DNA of 64,000 nt from Euclidia mi (Eukaryota > Arthropoda > Insecta > Lepidoptera > Erebidae), in assembly GCA_944739405.2 (NCBI GenBank), contig OX123182.2:18363326-18427325 (forward strand). The letters run 5' to 3'. Made by a program: the position numbers and the translations under genes. Below, piece after piece: positions 11,436 to 22,025 of this stretch. The notes under the pieces are model-generated. The model was not told where the DNA came from. It searched no databases and saw nothing but the letters and a program-made list of their open reading frames with translations. How positions within the stretch are numbered: position 1 is the first letter of the stretch; the number at the start of each line of letters is the position of its first letter.

Positions 11436-13920
11436 TAACAATTACCTCGTTTATTCTATTTTCAAATGTTTTGTAAAAAAGCACTCCGCAGTTCTTCAAT
11501 CTGAAACAGGTGGTAAATTGAAAGTGTCACTAGATGGCGGTAAATGGTCAAAATAGAAATAAATCACTGTGATTGGCTAGCGTAATAGTACTCGAAAGGA
11601 TCGTCAATACGTAATTCGCGATCGTATTGTAGAAATAATTGACGGGAAATCAGCCGCTACAAATTAGTACCGTCAGTTAGGAAAGGGCAGTGTTGATAAA
11701 ATAGTATCCGTTTTATAATAAGGTAATAAGTTTAACGCGGACAGCGTTGAAACATTTTCCATTAAACATGCTTGCGGGTTTAAATAAAGAGTGATTACGT
11801 CCGTTGACAGAGTTGGTTTTAAGTTACAATATTTATTATAAAAATTATTATATAAAAAGCAAAATGGATAAAACCGGTTGCTCGTCGCTTTTATACTTTG
11901 AAAGCCATAAACAAGCGCTGCGCATTTTCATCTACGATACTATTTTTATTTCCACACAAAATACATAAAATCAGCCATAATTTAATATTACAAAGAAATA
12001 TCTACTGTATGTATGATGTAGTTTTTGATACTATTATTTTTTGTGGACGCTTTCGTTGGTGGTTCTTGAATTTAAATTGTCTTTTGGGATATGAATCACG
12101 TTTACAATAGGTGTCCGATATCTGGAGATTGCAAGCGTCATAATCACGGATTACCTTCGAATACACTCTTTCTTACTAGAGCAAGGTTTTGTTTTCAAGA
12201 TTTCATGTTTTGGGTACCAGTGGAAGATAAATATTTGACGCTTGGAACCTTTCCATTAACGTCAATCAATTTTTTAACTAATTCATTCTAACAAATTAAT
12301 CTGAGTTTGTGTCATTTAAAGTATTGTTCAAGCCCCTAGACTGCCCTACAGGGATTGGTGATTTCCTTGGATCGACATTTTTTGCTCTTAAATGTTTACA
12401 GAAAGAAATTATATTTAAATTTGTCTTCATATTTGTTGGATAAATATTCTCCCGATGGCGGCGTGATATTCTATTAGAACAAAATTCTCATATTATTGTG
12501 TAGTTAAAGATATTATTACATACTGAAGTAATTATATCGCAATAGTCAACGTTCTATCGCTCTATTATAGCATGGTTTAGAAAATGTGGAGTGTTAAAAG
12601 CGAAGTTATTACTGTATCCAGTAGGATTTACGTTTTGTAACACGAAGAAAACGGTTATCAACGCGTGCCGATTTTTACCTTTTATGTTTTTTGCGCAGGT
12701 AAATGGTATAACAGGTAGCGTAGTTTAGACTCAAAGTAATTAATGGCTTTAGTAGGTTTATTTACAATTCTCTTTGATTAGTAAATGTCTATGGAGGATA
12801 TTTGTGAATAAATTTATTCCTTTGTTTTCTTAATCTGATTGGAAGGCAAATAAGACAAGATTGACATAGATTGGGCAAAAGCCAACGTTTTAACGTGCTT
12901 TTCATGGCATTGGGGTATAATACCATCTATTGTTGAGAAATTATTGGCAGAAAAGCAACTGGGTATTATAAAAATAATGTAGTAAAATACAGGTGCTTTT
13001 TTCTGTGGGATAAATGGACGCAGGTCATGTGAAGTTGGTCTACAAGCCCAGGTAATCCGTGATATTCCTATTTTGTTTAAATATTTTTTTGTCTCAGTTA
13101 CTAACTACTACGATGCCTTTGCATAATATTTTAATCTTATCTGTCAAAAACATAGTATTCGTAACGCCATAAAAGATTCTCATAAGTAAGTAAGTGCGCA
13201 AAAGTAAACTGTGAGTCTAACATTATGTTATTCTGCGTGGGTATGAAACATTCTACCCATGTAGTCAGATCAGCGGGCTTCACAATCTACTTTTGGTATG
13301 TATGAAAGCAATGCAGAAAATCTCTGTCAAAGAGCTACATGATTTTGAGCATTCAAACTCTTCCAAAAAAGCCGTATTCATAAATTTATTATTCATTATC
13401 ACGCCGAATTTGTGTCCCACTGCTGGTCAGAGGCGTCTCCTTCTAACTTCCACGTGTTCTATTTAAATTAGGCAGCTGAGTGGCCCACACCGACATTTTG
13501 CAATTTGTGTTTTAGAAACGTAGTATTTTGATTCTGATGCGGTCTGTAAGATTGACGTCCAAACTTATTCATAACAAGACACTGAATTAAAATAGACTAT
13601 TTTCGGGTTCACAGCCTATACTAACACTACCTCAAAAAACCTCAAACCCCAAACGAATATCTTCCAAACCATTGCCCTTAGTAACTTTACCGCTTAACCA
13701 TAGTACATCGTGTATGATGTCGAAGAAACAAAAACCCGCTTACACACGCCCCGTTAAATAAAAGGTCGCTTTACATAATATTACCAATTTATTTAAGGTA
13801 CAACGCTTCGCCAGTAGAAACTTGGTAGAACAACTTAGTTTAACATAATCAGAATGAATATGAGAATATACTTATTTGTCTTGGAGTTGATGACGTGTTA
13901 GAAGCGACTGTAATTTGTTT
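11436..13920. other. Long AT-rich stretch, no gene seen
   Basis: Frames at 11898-12110 and 12091-12291 (70 and 66 codons) are short, domain-free and not repeated elsewhere in the window. I see no tRNA, rRNA or transposon signature here. Confidence 0.5.
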
Positions 13921-13924
13921 TTTT

Positions 13925-14057
13925 ACATACATACATACATACATACATAACGTCACGCCTTTTATCCCCGAAGGGGTAGGCAGAGGTGTATTTCTACACC
14001 CACTTTTCGCCAGATATACTTTAGTCCCACGTAATAAGGGGCGAGCCTATTGCCGTT
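13925..14057 (-). mobile_element. SINE, 3' part only (CAGGCGTGA-tail family)
   Basis: Minus-strand copy of the 3' half of the SINE at 25346-25615: a CATA microsatellite (13926-13949), then 'cgtcacgcc', 'tccccgaaggggtaggcaga', 'acacccacttttcgccagat', 'gtcccacgtaata', 'gcgagcctattgccg'. The tRNA-like head is missing, a 5' truncation. Confidence 0.75.
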
Positions 14058-14319
14058 TTTTTTTATTTATTTATTAACAATATAATAGAAAAACAAGCGT
14101 TTGGATGTGTTATGGAGACATAATCTGTAAATGAGGAGAAGCCTATTTTAGCGGGTCTTTATAGCTGAGACTAATATTCTAAAGTAAAACTTCCTCGATT
14201 TTTTTACGTTTACACCGTCTTGCAACTGTCTTGATCGCAGAGGAAATTTACGTCTCCAGTAGATAAAGAAACTACTGAAGACTATGAGAAGATGAATTCG
14301 TATAAGACTCATATTGGCA

Positions 14320-14500
14320 GCGATAGCCTAGGAGAGACTAAAATACTGCTACGTAGAGAGTCTCAGGAGCAAACCAACGGCACGCACAACTGATTTTACG
14401 AAGTAATGTGCGAACTAAACTGTTCATTATCTCTTGTCAAATATGAACCATTACCCCGACATGTAGTCAGCTACAGCTCAGGCCGTATATAAGACGATTT
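14320..14500 (+). repeat. Diverged tRNA-headed SINE
   Basis: Shares 'gatagccta..agagac', 'ctgctacg.agag', 'tcagg' and 'gaagtaatgtgcg.a.taaa' with the element at 18819-19160. Heavily decayed. Confidence 0.45.
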
Positions 14501-14650
14501 CATCAATTGAGGGAAATAATAGCGTTACCCGCATACAAGGCACTTGTAATCTATTATTAAACATGGTTGAATTAAATTTCATAGTGACTGGTAAGCTGGT
14601 AATTATCATGTGAAGTGACGGTGCTATAAATTATGTAGCTTTAGTTTACG

Positions 14651-14885
14651 GCACGGTTGGCTCAGTGGTTAACGCGGCTGCCTCGTCGCTTGACACTGCA
14701 CCGAGTGTTGTGGGTTCGATTCCCAGACGAAACGACATTTTGTGTGATGCATAAATTGATGTTTCGAGTCTGAGTGTTCATTGTGTCCGTTGGTTGTTTG
14801 TTTGTAAAGTCCCATGCGACATAGGATTTAATACTAATGCGGGAGATGTCTGTTTAAAATCAGTTTTTAAAAGTTGAATGTGGTA
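14651..14885 (+). mobile_element. tRNA-derived SINE, copy 1
   Basis: The head carries a pol III box A ('tggctcagtggttaa') and box B ('gggttcgattccc'), followed by a body with 'gtttcgagtctgagtgt', 'ccgttggttgtttgtttgta' and 'tagtgcggg'-like end. A second copy lies at 32036-32245. The head resembles tRNA but has no clean cloverleaf. Confidence 0.75.
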
Positions 14886-15119
14886 TATATTGTAGTGTAC
14901 CTACTTTTTTCAACGTTCGTATGTTTATCAAACTTGCTACGGCTGTAGTTACGCGTAACGTGGGTTTGATTCTCGTTACTGTGGTCTGTAAATTGTTTTG
15001 ACTAGATTGTGTTTAATTTCTGCCCGTTATTAAATTATTCGATACGATGCCCCGTTTTATAAGAGAAAGATCTTTTCCATTACCTTGTTGGCTTTCGGTT
15101 ATTATGCATAGATTGACGT

Positions 15120-15345
15120 CATGTGGCATCTAAAAATATTCAGCGTAATATTTTCTTGTGAGACATCGATATATTATTTGTCAATGTTGTGAGTCATATT
15201 CTATTCGCTATAACGTCACTTTGAGGAATGCGGTCCAAATATTGGAGCATAAGTAAATAAGACTCGTTAGCTCAGTAGGTGAGAGCGCCGATATAAACTT
15301 AAGCTTGACCATCGGAGGGCGACGGTTCAAATCCTTCACTAGTCA
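15120..15345 (+). mobile_element. tRNA-like repeat, copy 1 (cloverleaf with 18-nt anticodon loop)
   Basis: At 15261-15345 lies a tRNA-like sequence: acceptor stem GACTCGT with ACTAGTC (a mismatch against the consensus ACGAGTC), D arm 'tagctcagtaggtgagagc', anticodon stem CCGAT/ATCGG enclosing an 18-nt loop, box B 'ggttcaaatcc', then A and a T-rich run serving as a possible pol III terminator. Upstream 15125-15260 is also shared with 17762-17889 and 20945-21028 ('ggcatctaaaa', 'gagtcatattct', 'gctataacgtcac'). So the repeat is longer than a tRNA. It is SINE-like, but the loop is unlike a normal tRNA gene. Confidence 0.65.
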
Positions 15346-15486
15346 GTCCTTTTCCCGTTTTTGTTTTTAATAATTATGTTTATTACTTAGTATTTTTAGA
15401 GCGATTTGATGTTGTATTTTTTCTACAATTACCTTAAATCCGGATCATATTATGGTGCATGTGTTTTCTACATTTTCAGCCCTCAC

Positions 15487-16010
15487 TGCAAAGAGTGCCC
15501 TCATGTCTTCACTAGGGAAATATATAGAACGAAGTTATCTTTATCTAATACTAATATATAAAGCTGAAGAGTTTGTTTGTTGACTGCTCCGTGGTCCAGT
15601 GATGAGCGTATGCGACTGATGATCGGAGGTCCCGGGTTCAATTCCGGGGTCGGGCAAAAGTAATACTGTTTTTCCGAATTCTCAGTTGCAGCTCGGAGTC
15701 GGTAACAGCAATAGGCCCCCTATTACGTGGGACCTATAAATTCATGGCGAAATGTGGGTGTCATATTACATCTCTGCCTACCTTTTCGAGGATACAGCCG
15801 AGAGAACAAAATTTTTGTTTGGTTGAACGCGCTTATTTCAGAAACTACTGATCCTATTTGAAAAATTATTTCAGTGTGATAGTCCGTTTATCGAGGAAGG
15901 CTACAGGCTATATAACATCGCGCTTTGAGCCACGGGAGCGGAGTAGTAGCCTTAAAAATAACGCGGGTGTAACAGCGGGCTAATCAAGTATAATATATGT
16001 ATATTTACAA
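15487..16010 (+). mobile_element. Lep1-like Helitron repeat interrupted by a SINE
   Basis: The Helitron part starts near 15544 ('tctaatactaatatataaag', TC start after A) and resumes at about 15820 ('ttgaacgcgcttatttcaga', 'tcgaggaaggctacaggcta', 'gagccacgggagcggagtag'), ending in 'aacagcgggctaatcaagta'; the minus copy at 42640-42812 shows the end as CTAG|T. Between them sits a SINE (next entry). Similarity to 43690-43990 (minus) covers the left flank from 15487 too. Confidence 0.6.
15584..15805 (+). mobile_element. tRNA-Asp-like SINE inserted in Helitron
   Basis: Box A region 'ccgtggtccagtgatgagcg' and box B 'gggttcaattccggggtcgg' give a tRNA-like head. The body holds 'ctcagttgcagctcggagtc', 'attacgtgggacc', 'tgcctaccttttcgagga'. 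It is bounded by 'tttgtttgttg' on the left (about 15572-15582) and 'tttgtttggttg' on the right (about 15818-15829), consistent with a diverged target-site duplication. The left junction recurs in the minus copy at 43850-43885. Confidence 0.65.
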
Positions 16011-16640
16011 TACCTAATAAAATTCGTACATTAGTGATTGACTGACAGACAACGTACAGCCGAAACTTTTTATTTATTTATTTATTTATTTTAAACTTAC
16101 AACTATCATTACAGGTAAACCCAATTCGATAGTGCGCTATATCTTAACTTTATATATAAAAAATACCTATATACATAAAACTTAACTAAATAACAAAATG
16201 AAACAAAAATAGAACTATGTTAAAAAAAACAAAAGTTCAAAAAAAAACAAAAACTTTTTAACTTATAATTACTTACAATATTAAGAACAAAAATAGGACA
16301 GTGTGTTTATAGTAATTTTTGTCAATTCACTCATGTGACAGCAAAATATGTCAACATTTTTGCTCATCATATTAAAGACTTTAATAGACTTGGATATGGG
16401 ACACTTTGCCAGTAAGTTGGTCCTGGCGTTTGGCACAACTAACAGTAGTGGACGTCGCCGCCGCTATACGTATCGATCTGGTACATATTGGGAGCAAGAA
16501 GCTGAAATGTGGCATTTGTGTTCCTTGGGTACCGTACTACCGTAGCGGTGAACGAAAAAGTAATTTTTCGGAATTACCCCGGAATCAGGCAGAAACGGTT
16601 AAATTAGAAAATAATCTGTGGGCGTGGCTGTGGGGATCTT
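16010..16640 (+). mobile_element. Helitron family A copy with internal AT-rich insertion
   Basis: The 5' half at 16010-16067 ('tgattgactgacagacaacg', 'cagccgaaac') and the 3' half at 16485-16640 ('agcaagaagctgaaatgtgg', 'gttccttgggtaccgtacta', 'ttcggaattaccccggaat') match family A. Between lies about 415 bp starting with a TTTA microsatellite (16068-16093) followed by A-rich sequence, probably another retroelement inserted on the minus strand. The plus frames of 65 and 86 codons inside run through repeat DNA and are not genes. Confidence 0.5.
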
Positions 16641-16739
16641 ATAGTTTATTATATAATATTTTATAATTAAACAATATTGTATAATAAACAAGAGGTATTT
16701 AATAAAATATATATGTAATTGGATACCACTCATCTTTGT

Positions 16740-17600
16740 AACTACTCAGTGCCTTATAGCTTTCTCTTACGTTATTTTTTACTTCTAACCCTACATTCAA
16801 ACAGATTCAGACATTGAATAAAACTATATCGTAGTACTATCTTGCAGACGATGAGGTTCCTAAATTAAAACGATACAAACTTAACGATAAAGGCGAACTC
16901 GTATTTTATTCACGCCGAATTGACTTGATTCTACAAATGGCTCTAAAAGGAATTCTAATGGTGGACACCGGAACTGACCTAACGATAGTCGAGGGAAAAA
17001 AAATAAGCGAAAGACTTTCACACAAAGCGTAAATTAATTGGTTGTTGTTTATTTTGACGTGAAAATATCTAAGAAAAGTTGGCAAATAAGAGTTGATGAA
17101 TGAACTGTTTATAGCAATCACTGTACTTAAAAAAAACGTCTAATTGCCGTCATCGTCTTTCTAGGGCACTTTTTCAGTCGACCATCTTTGGCATTTGTAT
17201 AATTTCAAAAATATTTTAAATGGCAGAGAATTTTACTAAGGCAGGATATAAGAGTGAAAGGCAGCTTGAACTGGAAAGGTTTGTATGTGCGTTTTGTTAT
17301 TATGTGCCGAATAAATAAAGTGCGAGTATTTATTTGGTAATTATTGCTTGAGAGAACTGTTAAGCAGAGAGGAAGCTAAGCCATCGGTGTCGACTGACAT
17401 GCAGATCTTTGACAGTCCCTATAGGAGTTCAGTACCCGAGAATAGAGGACTAGGATTTAAGACTTGGAATATCGCTGTCCCTTACGGGTCGACTCTAGGT
17501 CGAGGTTAGACGGGACTCGCTGTATCAAATTTGGTTAGACTACGACTCCGGGGCTTCAAGGCGAAATATCGATTTCGAATAAATATATACTAATATAAAT
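16740..17600 (+). repeat. ~850-bp repeat with conserved unknown frame, copy 1
   Basis: Aligned in order with 19262-20060. Shared blocks: 'ttacttctaaccctacattc', the coding-like segment, 'aattaattggttgttgttta', 'ggcaggatataag', 'gcagcttgaactggaaaggt', 'tgacagtccctataggagtt', 'ggaatatcgctgtccctt'. The last part is the SINE-like sequence of 1440-1560, so SINE and unknown repeat may have fused. A third partial copy is at 43455-43665 on the minus strand. Confidence 0.6.
16835..17032 (+). pseudogene. Conserved unrecognised reading frame, copy 1
   Basis: A stop-to-stop frame of 65 codons with no ATG at its start. Compared with the copy at 19316-19582 the same frame is kept through the shared part: 'LAD.EVP.LKRY', then 'NDKGELVFYSRRIDLILQM', and a lysine-rich 'KISERLS.KA' before an identical TAA. 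I do not recognise a family. The aligned core of about 20 residues is identical, although upstream and downstream DNA differ. It could be an exon of a captured host gene or part of an unknown transposon protein; neither can be decided here. Confidence 0.4.
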
Positions 17601-17688
17601 ATAAGCTAATCATTCAGTGTCCATTTTAAGACGGGACCTCATTTGCGCCAAAGCAAAGTTTAATTAGAAAAACAGTCTACTCACTGTT

Positions 17689-17745
17689 TACTATTATCTC
17701 AGTATAGTAAATAGTGCTTCTGTTCATACTTTCAATGAACAGAAG
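17689..17745. repeat. Two tandem hairpins
   Basis: Two inverted repeats lie side by side: 'cactgtttactat' with 'tatagtaaatagtg' and then 'tgcttctgttcat' with 'atgaacagaagca' (13-bp perfect stem, 7-nt loop). No transposon ends were recognised around them. Confidence 0.7.
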
Positions 17746-17761
17746 CATAATGTTGCATCTA

Positions 17762-17983
17762 CATTGCAGTTATTTAGCAACGCGGCATCTAAAATTATTG
17801 CAGCGTTAATATTGTAATTTGAATCATATTCTTATCGCTTTGACGTCACTCTGAGGAAAAAGATTTAAATATTGAGTGTAAGTGCACAAGACTCGTTAGC
17901 TCAGTAGCTAGTAGGTGAGAGCGCGGATATAAACTAAAGCTTGACTTGATCGGAGGGCGGAGGTTCAAATCCTTCGCGAGTCA
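17762..17983 (+). mobile_element. tRNA-like repeat, copy 2
   Basis: The tRNA-like part is 17890-17983. It has GACTCGT and GCGAGTC ends, a D arm with an extra 'ctagtag' duplication, box B 'ggttcaaatcc', and a TTTT run within 10 bp after the 3' end. Upstream about 128 bp is shared with copies 1 and 3, including 'tcgctttgacgtcac', a CRE-like TGACGTCA-type word. 'ttgacttgat' is expanded relative to the usual 'ttgaccat'. Confidence 0.6.
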
Positions 17984-17994
17984 GTCTGTTTTAA

Positions 17995-18650
17995 ATAAAC
18001 GTATGCCATAAAAACAATACTTGTCAAAAAAAAAACAAGTCTCGCGACCGTAAAAGTTGTAAGATCCATGTTCTAAGTCGGTTAATTAAAAATCTTTAAT
18101 GTTTAAATTCTAGGGATCTCATTTCCTTTTGTAGATAGTCTTACTTTTGTCCTTTCCGCTACCTTCTACTTCTTGTACACCAACTACGAATTTACTTAAT
18201 TAAAGTTCGAACTGCAAGTGTAATTTTCTAATCCTATATATATTTATATGGGATTACAAAGTTATTTATGCAATTGATATATCTCGAAAACTGGACAGAA
18301 ATTGAAAAATATTTTAACTTTTCCTTGATTCATATACTAAACACTAATTGTATTCATTCTAAATTTGAAGCGTCTATGTCCGCTAGAAGTTCCTTAGACT
18401 TTTGATGATCGGTCAGTGAGTGACAAAATTAAGAAAATTTATTCGTTATAATTCTTAAATTACTGGTTCAAATTGAATGAAATTTGAAATACACTATGTT
18501 TACACAATGTTTGCTTGGTTACTAAAAAATTAGGCTTCTAGTTTTAATCACAACGAAGTTATAAGGAAGTCGAAAATGGCCTGAAAAGGAAGTTATGGCC
18601 GTGCCCTGTTTTGCTCGACTTGGCGGGGGCACTAGCGTGCCTGTTAACAA
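17995..18650 (+). repeat. Repeat shared with 4.04-4.39 kb
   Basis: See the entry at 3610-5100. The two shared segments are spaced about 450 bp apart here and about 150 bp apart there, so one copy has gained or lost sequence. No coding potential. Confidence 0.5.
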
Positions 18651-18818
18651 ATAATCCAATTTTTGGAAATAATTATTTTATTGTTCTGTCGTGTCGTCGG
18701 GACAGTTGTTATACGTACTCCACTCTTTTAATGCTTGTAAATATAATATGATGGATATACTTATTGGCAAAACTTTCTGAACAACAAAGAGCCAGGTAAC
18801 AACATTAGCCTAGTGGAG

Positions 18819-19165
18819 ATAGGCAGCGCTAGCCTAATAGAGAGACCGACAGATTGCTACGCAGAGGATCTCAGGTTCGAATCAATGGCGCATACCAATG
18901 GCTTTTCGAAGTTATGTGCGGATTAAATAGTTAGTTACCGCTTGTTAAACGCTGAAGGTAAACATCGTGAGGAAACTTGCATGTCTGTGAGTTTTTCATA
19001 ATTTCCTCAAAAGAAATGACTTTGTAGTCTGCAAACCCGCACTTGGTTAGCTTGGTAGACTATGGCCATGCTTTTCATACTCAGAATAGGTCCGAGTCCA
19101 GCAGCCTGTCTCACCAGTTTGTATAAGAGGCTGACGATGACTGAAAAGGCCGAAGACAAATTATG
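18819..19165 (+). mobile_element. SINE/LINE-tail composite repeat
   Basis: Head with 'tagcctaatagagagaccga' and box-B-like 'caggttcgaatc', body 'aagttatgtgcggattaaa', 'cgtgaggaaacttgcatgtc', and tail 'aagaggctgacgatga'. This layout (tRNA head, conserved middle, LINE-like tail) is typical of lepidopteran SINEs. Confidence 0.55.
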
Positions 19166-19261
19166 GACGAACATTTTCGACATAAAATTCTAAAATACGT
19201 AGTAAGTGAGTACTTACATAACTATTCACTATGTATGGCTTTGTTTTTATTTATAACTTAA

Positions 19262-20060
19262 TTTATAGGGACATAATAATAAAACATAATTTTGTATGGC
19301 TTTATCTAACGTTAGTTTTTACTTCTAGCTCTACATTCAAACGATACAATTTTTTCCAGCATAAACGGTACTAGCTATCTCGCAGACAATGAGGTTCCTA
19401 TACTAAAACGATACACATTTAACGATAAAGGCGAACTCGTATTTTATTCACGCCGAATTGACTTGATTCTACAAATGGCTCTTAAAGAAATTTTAATGGC
19501 GAACACCAGAACTGTCCTTGCTGATAGACAAGAGAAACTGAAAAAAAAAAAAATAAGCGAAAGACTTTCGCAAAAAGCATAAATTAATTGGTTGTTGTTT
19601 ATTTTGATACGAAAATATCTGTCTTAGAAACGTTGACAAATACGAGTTGATTAATAATCTATTTATAGTCACTGTTCTTCCTTGGCTTTTGTAAAAGTTT
19701 AAATATATTATAAATGTCAGTGAATTTCTAATACAAGTAGATCGTTTTTTCTAGGTTAGGCAAGATATAACCGAGAAAGTCGGCTTGATCTGGAAAGGTA
19801 CAAATAACATTGTGAGTATTAATTCGTTAACTATCTTATTCCACGCCTCGATGAGCATTTTAAGTTGGTCTTGGCTGTCATGAAGATCTCTGACAGTCCC
19901 TATAGGAGTTCAGTTTACCCTTGAATATTGGGCCTGGGTCTAAGCTATGGAATATCACTGTCCCTTTGGCTCCGAAGGTTAGACGGGAGTCCCATTATTC
20001 AATTTGGTTACACTACGGAGCCGGAGCTTCAAATCAAAATGTTGATGTCGAATATCTAAA
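19262..20060 (+). repeat. ~800-bp repeat with conserved unknown frame, copy 2
   Basis: Partner of 16740-17600 in direct orientation, about 2.5 kb away, with roughly the same block order. A polypyrimidine-AG ('tttttacttctag') sits just before the coding-like part here; it is disrupted in copy 1 ('tttttacttctaa'). Confidence 0.6.
19316..19582 (+). pseudogene. Conserved unrecognised reading frame, copy 2
   Basis: Open from a TAG at 19313 to the TAA at 19580, 88 codons, no starting ATG. It contains 'NDKGELVFYSRRIDLILQM' identically to copy 1 and ends with the same 'KISERLS.KA'. A 13-A run near the end keeps frame here although copy 1 has 8 A, because flanking bases also changed. Not seen in any family I can name. 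An acceptor-like 'cttctag' just upstream would suit an internal exon. Confidence 0.4.
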
Positions 20061-20469
20061 TTATGATCATAAACTCCGTTCCAAAAAAAACGGGCACCTT
20101 ACAGTCATTGGCTTTTCTATTGATAATATTAATATTTTTAGTGTGTCATTAGCATAAATGACTAGATTATTTTTATTATCAATGCGAATATAATTATATT
20201 TTAAAACTTTAAATCCTGGAATCGGTATTTTAGTCCATTTAAGCAGAGAACAGTGTTAAAATGGTCATTTTTATGGGTATAATGAAATTAAGACTCAGTA
20301 CGAGTATTTTTTGGGATTTTCATAAAAGAAAGACGTTTAAAAAATAAAAATTTATAATGAGTATGACCTCCCCTTGCAATGATTACGGTATTTAATCTTC
20401 TTGGCATACTTTAAGCTCCCTGATGTTTTATGGAAGTGGTTGGACAGCTCGTACTCGCCTTTTTAGGAG

Positions 20470-20970
20470 GTTCCAAACGTGCGCAATGGGGTTAAGGTTG
20501 GGGCTCCGCGAAAACGTTGCACACAACCACGAGACAACCGCTTTTTAGTGACTCAGGCGCTGAGGAACCGCAAATGCAGTTACGTAGACCTCACAAGAAA
20601 CCTTCAAGAGGTACGAGGAGCACAAGCTAGCCTATGGACAGTAAGGAGGAGGCTTTTAGCGGCTGATATATGCAGTCGTTGTCCAGCGCGGGCCCCCAAG
20701 TTATTCCGTGAGCACTAGATTGCTCGATTGAGGTTTGCTAGAAATTGCCTATCTTGGACACTAGGTAACTGGAGTAGCGTACTCTTCTCCGATGAGGCTC
20801 GAATTTGTCTGAATGGCAATGCTTTATTTAATCAGAAAAATACTCGACCGACTGTTATCTCAGAACAGGAGTATATTGCCACTGAAGTGAAGCATAATGG
20901 TGCATCCACTTCGCAGTTCATCTTTACTGAGCAACATTTAAAAACACGGTATCTAAAAATCATTTGAATT
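20470..20970 (+). pseudogene. Tc1-like transposase relic
   Basis: Two consecutive plus frames (20479-20718 and 20728-20967), separated by a TAG, read like a Tc1-type transposase: a helix-turn-helix middle ('TVRRRLLAADICSR'-like, with 'VDLTRNL' before it), then 'WSSVLFSDEARICL', which holds the first aspartate-containing catalytic motif (FSDE) of the DDE domain. The rest of the catalytic domain is absent; after about 20970 the sequence joins a tRNA-like repeat. Terminal inverted repeats were not found. Confidence 0.75.
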
Positions 20971-21112
20971 ATATTCTTTTCGCTATGATGACGCACTTCA
21001 AACGTTTCAAATATTGGCGTGTGAATAAGACTCGTTAGCTCGGTAGGTGAGAGCGCCAATATAAACTTGTGCTTCACCATCGGGGGCCGGAGGTTCAAAT
21101 CCTTCACGAGTC
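20945..21112 (+). mobile_element. tRNA-like repeat, copy 3
   Basis: The tRNA-like part is 21029-21112, with acceptor GACTCGT/ACGAGTC fully paired, D arm 'tagctcggtaggtgagagc', 18-nt anticodon loop, and box B 'ggttcaaatcc'. A run of six T follows at 21117. Upstream 'ggtatctaaaaatcattt' and 'ttcttttcgctatgatgacg' match the other copies. Confidence 0.65.
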
Positions 21113-21141
21113 CAACTTTTTTCACTTTTTGTTTTAAATAT

Positions 21142-21347
21142 TCTTAATATAAAAAAACCTTGCGTTACTTACTGACTGACAGACACGCTACAGCCGAAAC
21201 TAATGAGCGTAGGAAGCTGAAATTTGGCATGTATGTTCGTTGGGGACCGTAGGGGTGCACTAAGAAGGATTTTCCGAAATTCCCACGGGATCGGCCAAAA
21301 CGCGTAAATTTAAAAAAATTGCAGGTGATGCTGCTGGCGTCCTCTAG
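21142..21347 (+). mobile_element. Non-autonomous Helitron family A, full-length copy
   Basis: About 206 bp. Starts 'TCTTAATAT', contains 'ttgcgttacttactgactga', 'gctgaaatttggcatgtatg', 'ttggggaccgtaggggtgca' and ends 'gctggcgtcctCTAG' followed by T. A TC start, a CTAG end and insertion between A and T without target duplication are Helitron hallmarks; here the base before TC is T, a deviation. Minus copies at 33800, 36460 and 41324 fit the rule better. Confidence 0.75.
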
Positions 21348-21742
21348 TACGTTTATAAAAAATTGTAACTAGTTTTAGAAAGATTTGATATAATATATTT
21401 TCTACAAACATTTAGAAGCATTCAAAAACTAGCAACAATCTATGGAGATATCTCGACTGTTTTGTCTTGAAATGTTGCTCAGCAAAAAGTCACTGCAATG
21501 TGGATGCACCATAAGGTAGCGACGTATACAACATCATAATTATTTTCTCGGTAATGATTAAATAGGTAAACACTACTTGAGCCCACTTCACCCGATTTTG
21601 GCCACTTGTCGCGTTCTCTCGTACGAGGCCAAGGCACATTTTGAGTCGATGCCATTGGAGTAAGTAAGTAAGTAAGCCCACGGTTACAGCCGTATTTTTT
21701 AGGGCTAGTGCTCTAGACCCGCGGCTCATATCACGATGTCAT

Positions 21743-21870
21743 ACCGGGTGTAAGGAACGGTGTACCGAAAACTGATACCAGTGATTCAGTACATTATACT
21801 GAGGCCCTTGGCGGTCGAATTTTTCGGAAAAAAGTCTAAGAACTTGACAATTTTCCAAAAAAATGCGATG
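21743..21870 (+). mobile_element. TA-type DNA element fragment
   Basis: Starts 'ta-ccgggtgtaaggaacggtg' and continues 'ccgaaaactgataccagtga', 'tgaggcccttggcggtcgaa'. The minus copy at 27585-27708 begins 'ta-cagggtgtaagggacggtg' on its own strand. A CAGGGTGT end next to TA suggests a TA-inserting element, possibly Tc1/mariner-related; this is inferred from the end sequence only. Confidence 0.5.
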
Positions 21871-21904
21871 TAAATAGGAACACGCAAACTCGCACTATCA
21901 GCTG

Positions 21905-22025
21905 TTACAGCCCTACAGCGGCGGGTGGTAGCGGCAGTGACTACGATGTACTAGTGCGCTAACTGTGCTGCAGCCGCGCGCCGCAGCCGATGTCACATCA
22001 GAGTAAACGCGCCATCTACTTCCAT
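21905..22025 (-). mobile_element. GC-rich MITE fragment
   Basis: Minus-strand match to 48520-48640: 'atggcgcgtttactctga', followed by GC-rich 'gccgcgg' words. Both termini are eroded. The full-length copy is at 48488-48654. Confidence 0.5.

Noticed and set aside
13926..13949. CRISPR-like short repeats
   Set aside because: These are CATA microsatellites at SINE tails; no spacers, and the genome is eukaryotic.
15261..15345. Standard tRNA gene
   Set aside because: The cloverleaf is good but the anticodon loop is 18 nt with no clear anticodon, it is repeated six times with decay, and upstream repeat sequence is shared; treated as a tRNA-like repeat.
20832..21125. 97-codon minus frame with FEVRHHSEKN
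   Set aside because: Antisense of a Tc1-like relic fused to a tRNA-like repeat; no homology as protein.
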